This document shows positions 7,565 through 15,083 of a stretch of DNA of 52,899 nucleotides, in pieces. The translations under genes and the position numbers were made by a program. The stretch's first letter is position 1. Each line of letters opens with the position of its first letter. The notes under the pieces were generated by a model. It was not told where the DNA came from. It made no database searches and worked only from the letters and a program-made list of their open reading frames with translations. The DNA is from Paenibacillus chibensis (GTDB taxonomy: Bacteria > Bacillota > Bacilli > Paenibacillales > Paenibacillaceae). The stretch spans positions 1 through 52,899 of the forward strand of contig NZ_BIMK01000044.1 of NCBI RefSeq assembly GCF_004001045.1, given 5' to 3'.

Positions 7565-8818
7565 TTACTCGTTTTCACGCCAAACATCCGCACCGAGCAT
7601 GCGCAGATTGGTGACCAAATGGTCATAGCCGCGGTCGATATACTCGACACCGGTGACTTCAGTTACGCCCTCCGCGACGGTAAGTCCCGCAATCACCAGC
7701 GCAGCTCCGGCCCGAAGGTCCGTCGCTTTCACTTTGGCAGCGTTGAGCCGGCTGCGTTCAATAATGGCGGAACGGCCCTCCACGCGGATCTTGGCACCCA
7801 TGCGAACAAGCTCTGGCACATGTTTAAACCGGTTGCTGTACACGAAATCGCTCAGTACGCTTACACCTTCCGCCTGCGTCAGCAAGCTGGTCATCGGCGA
7901 CTGTAAATCCGTAGCAAATCCTGGATAAATCAGTGCTTTCACGTCTACATGCCCGTAGTTCGGCTGACCAAGTACACGGATGCTTTCATCCAGCTCCTCG
8001 ATCTGCACGCCCATTTCAATCAGTTTAGCGGTCAATGCTTCAAGGTGTTTGGGAATAATGTTGTCAATCAGCACATCTCCTCGGGTTGCGGCAGCGGCGA
8101 CCATATAAGTACCCGCCTGTATCCGGTCCGGGATAATGGAGTGACGGCAGCCGTGCAGCTCGGAAACGCCCTCGATCCGGATGGTTTCCGTACCTGCACC
8201 TTTGATGACTGCCCCCATGGAATTGAGAAGAGTTGCTACATCTATAATCTCAGGCTCTTTGGCCGCGTTTTCGATAATTGTGGAGCCTTTGGCCTTGGAA
8301 GCCGCCAGCATGATGTTAATCGTCGCACCCACGCTGGATACGTCAAGATAAATTTTAGCGCCCTTCAGCTCTTTGGCGTGAAGGTGAATCGCACCATGCT
8401 CATTGGTCACGGTCGCTCCTAATGCTTCAAAACCTTTAATATGCTGATCAATCGGACGGGGTTCAAAGTTGCAGCCCCCGGGAAGGCCGATCACCGCTTC
8501 TTTAAAACGGCCAAGCATCGCTCCCATCATATAGTAGGAAGCTCTCAGCTTTTTGACAGGACCGTTTGGCATCGGGATCGATTTGATATCGGAAGGGTCG
8601 ATTTTCATCTGACTGTCCTTCCAGCTTACTTTAGCGCCAAGTTCTTCGAGGATTTCGGCATAAACCGCCACGTCGCTCAGGAGCGGCAGGTTGTCGAGCA
8701 CAACTTCGGACTCGGCCAAAATCGCGGCAGGTATTAGGGCAATAGCGCTGTTCTTGGCTCCGCTAATCGTTACGGTACCATGCAGCGGCTGTCCACCGCT
8801 AATCATCAATTTTTCCAT
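7565..8818 (-). CDS. murA: UDP-N-acetylglucosamine 1-carboxyvinyltransferase
   Basis: A 417-residue enzyme that transfers enolpyruvate from PEP to UDP-GlcNAc, the first committed step of peptidoglycan synthesis, in the cytosol. Visible: SGAKNSAIALIPAA near the N-terminus, the active-site loop LPGGCNFEPRPID with the catalytic cysteine at about residue 116 (the fosfomycin target), and repeated alpha/beta motifs in the two EPSP-synthase-like domains. I take the ATG at 8818 (MEKLMISGG); the frame runs 34 codons further up but that part is unlike the family. Gram-positives often have two paralogues; the place next to fba and rho is that of the B. subtilis second copy (murAB/murZ). Confidence 0.95.
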   Translation of the reverse strand: MEKLMISGGQPLHGTVTISGAKNSAIALIPAAILAESEVVLDNLPLLSDVAVYAEILEELGAKVSWKDSQMKIDPSDIKSIPMPNGPVKKLRASYYMMGAMLGRFKEAVIGLPGGCNFEPRPIDQHIKGFEALGATVTNEHGAIHLHAKELKGAKIYLDVSSVGATINIMLAASKAKGSTIIENAAKEPEIIDVATLLNSMGAVIKGAGTETIRIEGVSELHGCRHSIIPDRIQAGTYMVAAAATRGDVLIDNIIPKHLEALTAKLIEMGVQIEELDESIRVLGQPNYGHVDVKALIYPGFATDLQSPMTSLLTQAEGVSVLSDFVYSNRFKHVPELVRMGAKIRVEGRSAIIERSRLNAAKVKATDLRAGAALVIAGLTVAEGVTEVTGVEYIDRGYDHLVTNLRMLGADVWRENE

Positions 8819-8888
8819 ACGTTTCAGGTTCCCCCCACATACTTCGCAGCAGCAAAATCGTTTGGTGTTAATTTTAGTGTATGAAATG

Positions 8889-8911
8889 GAAAAACACCGG
8901 CTAAGCGGTGT
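8889..8911 (-). terminator. Terminator of fba
   Basis: The minus strand reads ACACCGCTTAGCCGGTGT followed by TTTTTCC. It lies upstream of murA and so ends the fba transcript. A second perfect hairpin, GGACAACCCC/GGGGTTGTCC at 8937-8961, precedes it without a T-run. Confidence 0.65.
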
Positions 8912-9025
8912 GCTCTCCATTCCAAACTATTCGATTGGACAACCCCGGATGGGGTTGTCCGCCTTCTTATCAAACAACACTTAAGCTCTCTTGTGCGGCA
9001 AAGCACAGAAACAATGAAAAGCGTC

Positions 9026-9880
9026 TTACGCTTTGTTGTTGGAGCCGAATTCGCGGATCTTACCGATAACTGTTGCTTTAATCGCATCGCGGCCTGGCAC
9101 GATGTATTTACGCGGATCATAAGCATCCGGTTTAGCAGCGAGTACTTCACGTACTGCTTTTGTAAACTCGATTTGGTTCTCGGTGTTTACGTTGATTTTG
9201 GATGTGCCCAAAGAAATAGCTTTTTGAATGTCATGAGTCGGAATACCTGTACCACCATGAAGAACCAGTGGAAGGTGAATTTCGTTCTTGATTTCTTCCA
9301 TTTCTTTAAAGCCAAGGTTCGGCTCGCCTTTGTAAGGACCATGAACGGAACCCAGTGCTGGAGCAAGCGTGTCGATTCCGGTTTCTTTGACGATACGAAC
9401 GCAGTCTTCAAGCTTCGCGTACATTACGCCGCCGACAACGTCGTCTTCTTGTCCGCCGACTGTTCCCACTTCAGCTTCAACGGAAACGCCTTTGGAATGC
9501 GCATACTCAACCACTTTTTTGGTGGTTTCAATGTTGTGGTCAATCGGGCTGTGAGAATCGTCGATCATAACGGAAGTGAATCCGGCGTCGATCGCTTCTT
9601 TACATTTTTCGAAACTGGAGCCATGGTCCAGGTGAATGGCTACAGGAACGGTAATTTTCATATCATGAATAAGGCCTTCAACCATTTTTACTACCGTATA
9701 AAAACCGCTCATATGACGAGCAGCACCTTCAGATACGCCCAGAATCACTGGAGATTTCTCTTCTTCGGCAGCCGCGAGAATCGCTTGCGTCCATTCAAGG
9801 TTGTTGATGTTGAATTGACCTACCGCGTATTTACCCTCAAGGGCTTTGTTTAACATGTCAGTCATAGATACTAATGGCAT
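9026..9880 (-). CDS. fba: Class II fructose-1,6-bisphosphate aldolase
   Basis: A 284-residue zinc-dependent glycolytic enzyme that splits fructose-1,6-bisphosphate into dihydroxyacetone phosphate and glyceraldehyde-3-phosphate. Motifs: AVGQFNINN near the N-terminus, the metal-site region VAIHLDHGSSFEKC (residues about 77-90), EAEVGTVGGQED, ALGSVHGPYKGEPNLGF, LVLHGGTGIP with a zinc histidine, and the ISLGTSKINVNTENQ phosphate-binding loop. Length matches. ATG at 9880 has AGGAGG at ideal spacing. It sits between spo0F and murA, the Bacillus order, but the transaldolase-like gene usually present there is missing. Confidence 0.96.
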   Translation of the reverse strand: MPLVSMTDMLNKALEGKYAVGQFNINNLEWTQAILAAAEEEKSPVILGVSEGAARHMSGFYTVVKMVEGLIHDMKITVPVAIHLDHGSSFEKCKEAIDAGFTSVMIDDSHSPIDHNIETTKKVVEYAHSKGVSVEAEVGTVGGQEDDVVGGVMYAKLEDCVRIVKETGIDTLAPALGSVHGPYKGEPNLGFKEMEEIKNEIHLPLVLHGGTGIPTHDIQKAISLGTSKINVNTENQIEFTKAVREVLAAKPDAYDPRKYIVPGRDAIKATVIGKIREFGSNNKA

Positions 9881-10019
9881 GGTTTCAATCCTCCTAAAGT
9901 ATTTGTTTTTTTCTATGGTTTTTAGCCGACTTCTCTCATTCGGAATTATTATACCACATCATGTTATAAATACTAAACAAGCATTTAAATTTCGGCTGTG
10001 CCCTATGATACACAGGCGC

Positions 10020-10048
10020 AAAAAAAGGATTCTGCCTAGGCAGAATCC
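10020..10048 (-). terminator. Terminator of spo0F
   Basis: A perfect 22-base palindrome GGATTCTGCCT/AGGCAGAATCC followed on the minus strand by seven T. It lies 8 bases after the spo0F stop. Confidence 0.88.
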
Positions 10049-10056
10049 AATTTTCA

Positions 10057-10440
10057 CTACCCGAACTGTACCGGGTTATGTTTAAGCTGCATATTTACGG
10101 CAACGCGCATTTCATCGATATCAAACGGCTTGGTGAAATGCATTAACGCTCCGAGCTCGGTGGCCTCCTTGATCATATCAAGCTCACCATAAGCAGTCAT
10201 CATGATGACTTTGATTGCCGGATTCATCTCTTTAATGTGCTTTAAAATTTCCAGCCCGTCCATTCCGGGTATTTTCATATCGAGCAGAACCAGATCGGGC
10301 GCGTCTCTCTCTACGATCTCTAACGCGATTTTACCGTTGGCCGCCTGATACGTCGTATAACCCTCACTGCTGAACACTTCCATCAATAGAATCCGTATTC
10401 CGTTCTGGTCATCGACGATCAAAACCTTCTTCTTATCCAC
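10057..10440 (-). CDS. spo0F: Sporulation phosphorelay response regulator Spo0F
   Basis: A 127-residue single-domain receiver with no output domain. It takes phosphate from sporulation sensor kinases and passes it to Spo0B and so to Spo0A. Visible: acidic pair D10-D11, phospho-acceptor D54 (LVLLDMKIPGMDG), the conserved Thr in MMTAYGE and the Lys in HFTKPFD. The start is GTG at 10440 with GGGAGG 9 bases away. The gene lies alone between terminators of pyrG and its own, with a sigma-H promoter upstream (10530-10558). Position between fba and pyrG is as in Bacillus. Confidence 0.95.
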   Translation of the reverse strand: MDKKKVLIVDDQNGIRILLMEVFSSEGYTTYQAANGKIALEIVERDAPDLVLLDMKIPGMDGLEILKHIKEMNPAIKVIMMTAYGELDMIKEATELGALMHFTKPFDIDEMRVAVNMQLKHNPVQFG

Positions 10441-10529
10441 TAACGCAAACCTCCCAACATCAGCCTGACCCTGCGTATCCGTGAATCTTCATTAAATGTT
10501 AATTTCAGACGCTTTATATCCAATTAATG

Positions 10530-10558
10530 TTATTCGCTCTCTGGTTACGAATTCCTGC
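10530..10558 (-). promoter_or_regulatory. Sigma-H promoter of spo0F
   Basis: The minus strand reads GCAGGAATT, 11 bases, then AGCGAATAA. This matches the sigma-H consensus (RnAGGAWWW, 11-12 bases, RnnGAATWW) at every defined position. It lies about 90 bases before the spo0F GTG. spo0F of B. subtilis is known to use sigma-H. Confidence 0.8.
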
Positions 10559-10572
10559 CTCTGCGCAAAAAT

Positions 10573-10597
10573 GAAAATAGGACCTCCGAAGAGGTCC
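10573..10597 (-). terminator. Terminator of pyrG
   Basis: GGACCTC TTCG GAGGTCC followed by TATTTTC on the minus strand, 15 bases after the pyrG stop and just upstream of the spo0F promoter. Confidence 0.8.
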
Positions 10598-10612
10598 ATC
10601 GTTATCGCAAAT

Positions 10613-12217
10613 TTACAGGGTTTTATGTGCAATCGAAGCTTTGACAAACTCGCGGAACAGCGGCTGAGGGCGGTTCGGGCGAGATGTGAATTCTGGATGG
10701 AACTGCACAGCCAGGAACCAAGGATGGCCCGGAAGCTCGACGATTTCAACCAGGCGTCCGTCCGGGGAGGTACCGGAAATACGGAGTCCCGCTTTTTCGA
10801 TCGTTTCGCGGTACTGGTTGTTGAATTCATACCGGTGACGGTGTCTTTCGTACACCAGCTCATCGTTATAGCATTCCATGGCGAGCGAGCCTTCCACCAA
10901 TTTACATGGATACAAGCCAAGGCGCATCGTGCCGCCCAGATCCTCGATATCCTTTTGCTCCGGCAGCAGGTCAATGACCGGATAAGGCGTTGCCGGATTG
11001 ATCTCGGAGCTGTTGGCATCTTCCATGCCGACAAGCGCACGGGCGTATTCGATTACCGAAACCTGCATGCCCAGGCAAATGCCGAAGAACGGAATTTGCT
11101 GCTCGCGAGCGTAACGGATCGCGGAGATCTTGCCTTCGATACCACGGTCACCGAAGCCGCCCGGAACGAGGATGCCGCCAATGCCGTTCAGCAGCTCGCC
11201 GACATTCTCGTCCGTGATTTCTTCAGCATTGACCCAGCGGATTTTCACCTCGGCATTCGCATCAAATCCGGCATGGGAAAGGGATTCAACCACACTCAAA
11301 TAAGCGTCATGGAGTGCAACATATTTGCCTACAATGGCAATTTCCACGGTTTTCTCGAGCTTGTTGATCCGGTCCACGAGAGCTTCCCATTCGGTCATAT
11401 CCGGTTTTGGCGTCGTCAGCTTCAGGTAGTTCACGACGATTTCGTCGAGGCCTTCGTCACGAAGGTTCAGCGGAACCTCGTACAAGGTCGACGCGTCGCG
11501 GCATTCCACCACGGCATTCTCGTCAATATCGCAGAACAGGGCGATTTTAGCTTTCATGTCTGCGGATAATTCATGCTCGGTGCGGCATACGATCACGTTC
11601 GGTTGAATACCGATGCTGCGGAGCTCCTTCACGCTGTGCTGGGTCGGCTTCGTTTTCACTTCACCGGCTGCTTTAATGTAAGGAATCAGCGTCACATGGA
11701 TGTACATGACATTTTCACGGCCGATTTCGCTCTTGATCTGACGAATCGCTTCAAGGAACGGCAAGCTCTCGATGTCGCCCACGGTGCCGCCGATTTCCGT
11801 AATAACCACGTCCGAACCCGCTTCGCGGCCGGCGCGGAATACGCGTTCTTTAATTTCGTTGGTAATATGAGGGATAACCTGTACAGTGCCGCCCAAATAT
11901 TCGCCGCGGCGTTCCTTGCTGATCACCGACGAATATACTTTACCTGTGGTGACATTACTGTTTTTGGACAGGTTGATGTCAATAAATCGTTCATAATGTC
12001 CCAAATCGAGGTCCGTCTCGGCGCCGTCGTCGGTGACGAATACTTCACCGTGCTGATAAGGACTCATGGTTCCTGGATCCACGTTCAAATAGGGATCGAA
12101 TTTCTGGATCGTAACCTTTAATCCTCTGTTTTTCAGCAGCCTACCCAGTGAAGCCGCAGTAATCCCTTTACCCAGGGAAGACACAACCCCGCCCGTCACA
12201 AAAATATACTTTGTCAC
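10613..12217 (-). CDS. pyrG: CTP synthase
   Basis: A 534-residue enzyme that aminates UTP to CTP with glutamine and ATP. The N-terminal synthetase domain starts TKYIFVTGGVVSSLGKG and contains DPYLNVDPGTMSPYQHGEVFV and EIGGTVGDIES. The C-terminal glutamine amidotransferase domain has the oxyanion region GGFGDRG, the nucleophile cysteine in FFGICLGMQ and the histidine-glutamate pair in VQFHPEF. The GTG at 12217 is chosen because AGGAGGG stands 8 bases upstream; the frame's 14 extra codons before it are not conserved. I looked for a GGGC-start attenuator like that of B. subtilis and could not recognise one. Confidence 0.96.
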   Translation of the reverse strand: MTKYIFVTGGVVSSLGKGITAASLGRLLKNRGLKVTIQKFDPYLNVDPGTMSPYQHGEVFVTDDGAETDLDLGHYERFIDINLSKNSNVTTGKVYSSVISKERRGEYLGGTVQVIPHITNEIKERVFRAGREAGSDVVITEIGGTVGDIESLPFLEAIRQIKSEIGRENVMYIHVTLIPYIKAAGEVKTKPTQHSVKELRSIGIQPNVIVCRTEHELSADMKAKIALFCDIDENAVVECRDASTLYEVPLNLRDEGLDEIVVNYLKLTTPKPDMTEWEALVDRINKLEKTVEIAIVGKYVALHDAYLSVVESLSHAGFDANAEVKIRWVNAEEITDENVGELLNGIGGILVPGGFGDRGIEGKISAIRYAREQQIPFFGICLGMQVSVIEYARALVGMEDANSSEINPATPYPVIDLLPEQKDIEDLGGTMRLGLYPCKLVEGSLAMECYNDELVYERHRHRYEFNNQYRETIEKAGLRISGTSPDGRLVEIVELPGHPWFLAVQFHPEFTSRPNRPQPLFREFVKASIAHKTL

Positions 12218-12256
12218 TATAAAAACCCTCCTATTAAAGTCCAGTAAATTCAGGAA

Positions 12257-12313
12257 CATAAATTGAGCTAAAGATATTTCGGAAGGCTTATCTTTCTTTA
12301 GTTCAATTTATAT
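12257..12313. repeat. Inverted-repeat element in the pyrG leader
   Basis: Arms ATAAATTGAGCTAAAGATA (12257-12277) and TATCTTTCTTTAGTTCAATTTATAT (12289-12313) form an imperfect stem with a small loop (GGAAGGC). The arms match those of the element at 1899-1988. On the minus strand it would lie in the 5' leader of pyrG, but no T-run follows, so it is not a terminator. Confidence 0.55.
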
Positions 12314-12534
12314 ACATATGATGTTTAGCGTAACCCTTTTTCGCGATTTCCACCCGAAATAAGCTGCGCCGGTTTATTGCACTTTACCGTCCGCTTGAAC
12401 AACAATGCGCCATTTGAAATCAAATGGCACAAAGTGGGTAATCCGGCATCTATATAGAATGAACATCTCGAACAAAAGTCCATTCTACAGAGACAAACCA
12501 GCCTGAAAACAAGCTGTTTTGGCCCCATAAAAAC
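12314..12534. other. Gene-free stretch between rpoE terminator and the pyrG leader
   Basis: About 220 bases. It holds a near-perfect palindrome (12406-12431, GCCATTTGA AA TCAAATGGC core) and a stretch (about 12337-12392, CACCCGAAATAAGCTGC then CGGTTTATTGC) that resembles 48053-48098. A 79-codon open frame here starts inside the rpoE terminator and looks spurious. Confidence 0.4.
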
Positions 12535-12570
12535 AAAAAAAGTGACACCCGTAGGACGGGGCACTTTTTA
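12535..12570 (-). terminator. Terminator of rpoE
   Basis: AAGTGCCCCG TCCTAC GGGTGTCACTT followed by TTTTTTTG on the minus strand. Confidence 0.75.
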
Positions 12571-12670
12571 TTATTTTCGCGCATATTTAAATCTTAATCA
12601 TAAGCCCATGCAATAGTTTACTCTGTGCCTTGTCCTCTGTCAAGAGAGAAAGGCAAACGGATGAATATTT

Positions 12671-13222
12671 CTATTCTTCCTCAGCGTCTTCTTCGGAATC
12701 CTCTTCATCCTCGTCGATATCTTCTTCCTCTTCGTCGAGTTCTTCGTCTTCCAGGATGCCGTCATCTTCAACCTCGTCATCGGAGTCATCGTCCGAATAG
12801 ATATCGTCATGGTCCTCGTCGATGCGATCGAAGTCCTCGTCGCTGTCGTCCGCGCTGAAGGTATCTTCCTCATCGGTAAAGTCGTCGTCATCGTCGTCGT
12901 CATCATCGTCGTTAATGATGCGCGGACGCTTGGCGCTCGAAATCGGATCCTCCGAACGATCGATCGGATACCAACGCTTGAGTCCCCACAGGTTCGTGCC
13001 AACGCAGGCAAAACGGCCGTCGATATTAATTTCTGTATATAGCTGCGCAACGGTATCTTGAATTTCTTCTTCGGTCAGGCCACGAAGCTTAGCAACCTCT
13101 TTCATCAGATCGAGATAGTAAAATGGCGTATTCGCTGCCTTTAGCACGGCAAAGGCCAAATCCACCAGCGGCATTTCCCTGATCTTTTCAGGGTCCAGCT
13201 TTAATTGGAGTGAGTTACTCAC
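12671..13222 (-). CDS. rpoE: DNA-directed RNA polymerase delta subunit
   Basis: A 183-residue Gram-positive RNA polymerase subunit. The N-terminal folded domain (about residues 1-90) has the winged-helix features ALVDLAFAVL..., EEEIQDTVAQLYTEINIDGRFACVG and LWGLKRWYPID. The C-terminal half is an extreme acidic tail of Asp and Glu, which acts as a nucleic-acid mimic and promotes recycling of polymerase from DNA and RNA. The GTG at 13222 (SNSLQLKLDPEKI) has AGAGGAAG upstream; eight codons of open frame before it lie over that ribosome binding site. The neighbour pyrG is conserved across Bacillales. The acidic repeats are codon-rich in GAC/GAT/GAG, so length may vary between strains. Confidence 0.93.
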   Translation of the reverse strand: MSNSLQLKLDPEKIREMPLVDLAFAVLKAANTPFYYLDLMKEVAKLRGLTEEEIQDTVAQLYTEINIDGRFACVGTNLWGLKRWYPIDRSEDPISSAKRPRIINDDDDDDDDDDFTDEEDTFSADDSDEDFDRIDEDHDDIYSDDDSDDEVEDDGILEDEELDEEEEDIDEDEEDSEEDAEEE

Positions 13223-13487
13223 TAACGGACACTTCCTCTCACGCAATGTTCACTTATACGGAAATCTTGAAGTCGAATTCGTCCGTATAACCTCTACTTT
13301 ATAACAACATATCCATTATCAAAACTAAGTAAAACCTATTTAGAAATAAATTGCAAGTTTTAATGTTGTGAACAAAAGCGCAGCATGCTTCCCAGCAAAA
13401 TAACTTCCAAAGCGGGGACATGCGCCAAAGACCATACCGGAGCTTCGCAGGGAGGTCCGGCTGGCAGCTTATACATTCCGTCATATC

Positions 13488-13579
13488 AAAAAAGGCAGGG
13501 TTGCCCCTGCCCGTTGACTGTATCCGTCCCGGCAGGGCCTGCCCACCAGGATGATGTAAAGAGCGCCTATCGCCCTCTT
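13488..13579 (-). ncRNA. Candidate small RNA upstream of rpoE
   Basis: An orphan minus-strand terminator (GGCAGGG/CCCTGCC perfect 7-bp stem, then six T, 13488-13511) has no gene before it. About 75 bases upstream stands a plausible promoter: -35 ATGGCA (13609-13614), 17 bases, -10 TAAAAT (13586-13591). The RNA between would be about 90 bases, start GGAAGAGGGCGA, and could fold into a first hairpin (AAGAG/CTCTT), a GC-rich middle one (GGGCAGG/CCCTGCC) and the terminator. It could also be an attenuator of rpoE, whose start is 270 bases on. No family recognised. Confidence 0.35.
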
Positions 13580-13719
13580 CCATTTATTTTATGTCCACGG
13601 GTTTTTTTTGCCATTCAGGCAGGGCCTATTTCCGCAAAAAAGGGCAAGTTCCCACTCGTAGCGACCCGCTCCCACATACAATGCAAAAGCAGGGTTCATT
13701 ATGAGGGGGACTGCCCAAT
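13580..13719. other. Intergenic region before the subtilisin gene
   Basis: Contains the putative minus-strand promoter described for the small-RNA candidate and, on the plus strand, the ribosome binding site GAGGGGGA for the next gene. The word GGCAGGG recurs three times between 13494 and 13625. No other gene seen. Confidence 0.35.
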
Positions 13720-14877
13720 ATGGACTACACCGGATTGATACAGATGCTGCTCAAAAACATGGAGAGTCCCGCACCATCCGGAGCCAAACGAATCATTACT
13801 TTTGTAAATCCCCAGCATTACGAAGCATTCCAGCAAACCCTTCGGGAGCTCAAAGCCCGTCACCCTGATTGGCCCGATCTGCCTTCCTCCAGTCTGCTCC
13901 AATCTGTCATGACACCTTTGTCGGGCAGTACGAAAATGCTGGATGCGTATAAGGATGACATCATCATCGAAGAAGACAGCCTGATCCAGGTGCATACGCT
14001 GGCGAACAAAATACAGGGTCCGGGTATTCCCTATGGCGTCAAGCAGATTAAAGCCCCCAAGGCCTGGTCCACTTCAACCGGATACCGGGTAAAAATCGGG
14101 GTTATCGACACCGGGGCCGACTATTACCACCCGGACCTCCGTCAATCCCTGGCAAAAGGAATCAATCTGCTGAACCGGCACATGCTGCCGATGGATGACA
14201 ACGGGCATGGAACCCATATCGCGGGCACCATTGCAGCCGCCAACAGCACAGAAGGCATGATCGGCGTTGCGCCGCGCGCGACCATTTATCCGGTTAAGGC
14301 CTTTGATCATAACGGATCCGCCTACGTTTCCGATATTATCCAAGGCATCGACTGGTGTATCCGGAACCACATGCATCTCATCAACATGAGCTTCGGGATG
14401 AAGACGCGCAGCAAGGCTCTGCTGGATATCGTGAACAAAGCCTATGTCTCCGGCATATCCATCGTCGCTTCATCCGGTAATGACGGAAAAAGGCGAAGCA
14501 TTGATTATCCCGCCAAATATCCGCAGACGATCTCGGTGGGGGCAACCGACCGCAATCGCCGTATTGCCAGCTTCAGCAACCGCGGCGAGTTTATTGATAT
14601 TTATGCACCCGGAGACAAAATAATCTCCTCCTGGACCCACGGCAAGTACCATGAAATGAGTGGCACTTCCATGGCAACATCCCATGTGAGCGGCGCCATT
14701 GCGCTTTTGCTTGCGCAAAACCCCGATTTACAGCCTGCGGAAATCAAGGCGTTGCTTCTGCAAACCGCCACGCCGCTGCGGAGCAAGAAGGGGCAGCAGC
14801 GTACCGGCGAAGGGCTGGAGGTCAACGCTTTAAGGCTGCTGCGGGAAGGAATGAAGAGAAAAACACCAGCCCCGTAG
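13720..14877 (+). CDS. S8 family (subtilisin-like) serine protease
   Basis: A 385-residue protease with the full catalytic triad: Asp in KIGVIDTGADY (about residue 129), His in NGHGTHIAG (about 164) and Ser in SGTSMATSHVSG (about 318), plus the oxyanion Asn region SSGNDGKR. The first 100 residues resemble an inhibitor-I9 propeptide ending DDIIIEEDSLIQVH. There is no signal peptide: the N-terminus MDYTGLIQMLLKNMESP is polar, so it may be intracellular or exported by another route. RBS GAGGGGGA lies 9 bases before the ATG. It stands alone on the plus strand, facing the two-component operon. It is not a match to the short intracellular subtilisins I know, mainly because of the long N-terminal part. 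Confidence 0.88.
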   Translation: MDYTGLIQMLLKNMESPAPSGAKRIITFVNPQHYEAFQQTLRELKARHPDWPDLPSSSLLQSVMTPLSGSTKMLDAYKDDIIIEEDSLIQVHTLANKIQGPGIPYGVKQIKAPKAWSTSTGYRVKIGVIDTGADYYHPDLRQSLAKGINLLNRHMLPMDDNGHGTHIAGTIAAANSTEGMIGVAPRATIYPVKAFDHNGSAYVSDIIQGIDWCIRNHMHLINMSFGMKTRSKALLDIVNKAYVSGISIVASSGNDGKRRSIDYPAKYPQTISVGATDRNRRIASFSNRGEFIDIYAPGDKIISSWTHGKYHEMSGTSMATSHVSGAIALLLAQNPDLQPAEIKALLLQTATPLRSKKGQQRTGEGLEVNALRLLREGMKRKTPAP

Positions 14878-14965
14878 ACAGAATTTAACCGGTCACACCT
14901 TCATGCTTTGCATGCGCTAGCCGGATGGTCATGCTTCAAATGTTATATTTTCTGGACACCTTAAA

Positions 14966-15014
14966 AGGAGTCGGTCCTTTAGGTTCTTGCAACCTATAAA
15001 GACCGCCTCCTGAT
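14966..15014. terminator. Long hairpin between the protease and the 15084 gene
   Basis: GGAGtCGGTC..TTAGGTT CTTG cAACCTAtaaaGACCGcCTCC forms a long imperfect stem in the convergent gap. The minus strand shows CTCCTTTTAAGG after it, the plus strand no T-run. It probably ends the minus-strand operon and may act for both sides. Confidence 0.5.
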
Positions 15015-15083
15015 ACATAATCATGAATGATGCAGTGGTTCCCTTCGATTCCCGCTTCCCTCCGTAAGGGGTGGATAAGGGAG

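Noticed and set aside
12218..12320. B. subtilis-like CTP-sensing attenuator in the pyrG leader
   Set aside because: No recognisable GGGC start plus terminator; the stem in the leader is the dispersed repeat and has no T-run.
12325..12564. 79-codon minus-strand frame between rpoE and pyrG
   Set aside because: Starts inside the rpoE terminator hairpin and lacks a ribosome binding site.
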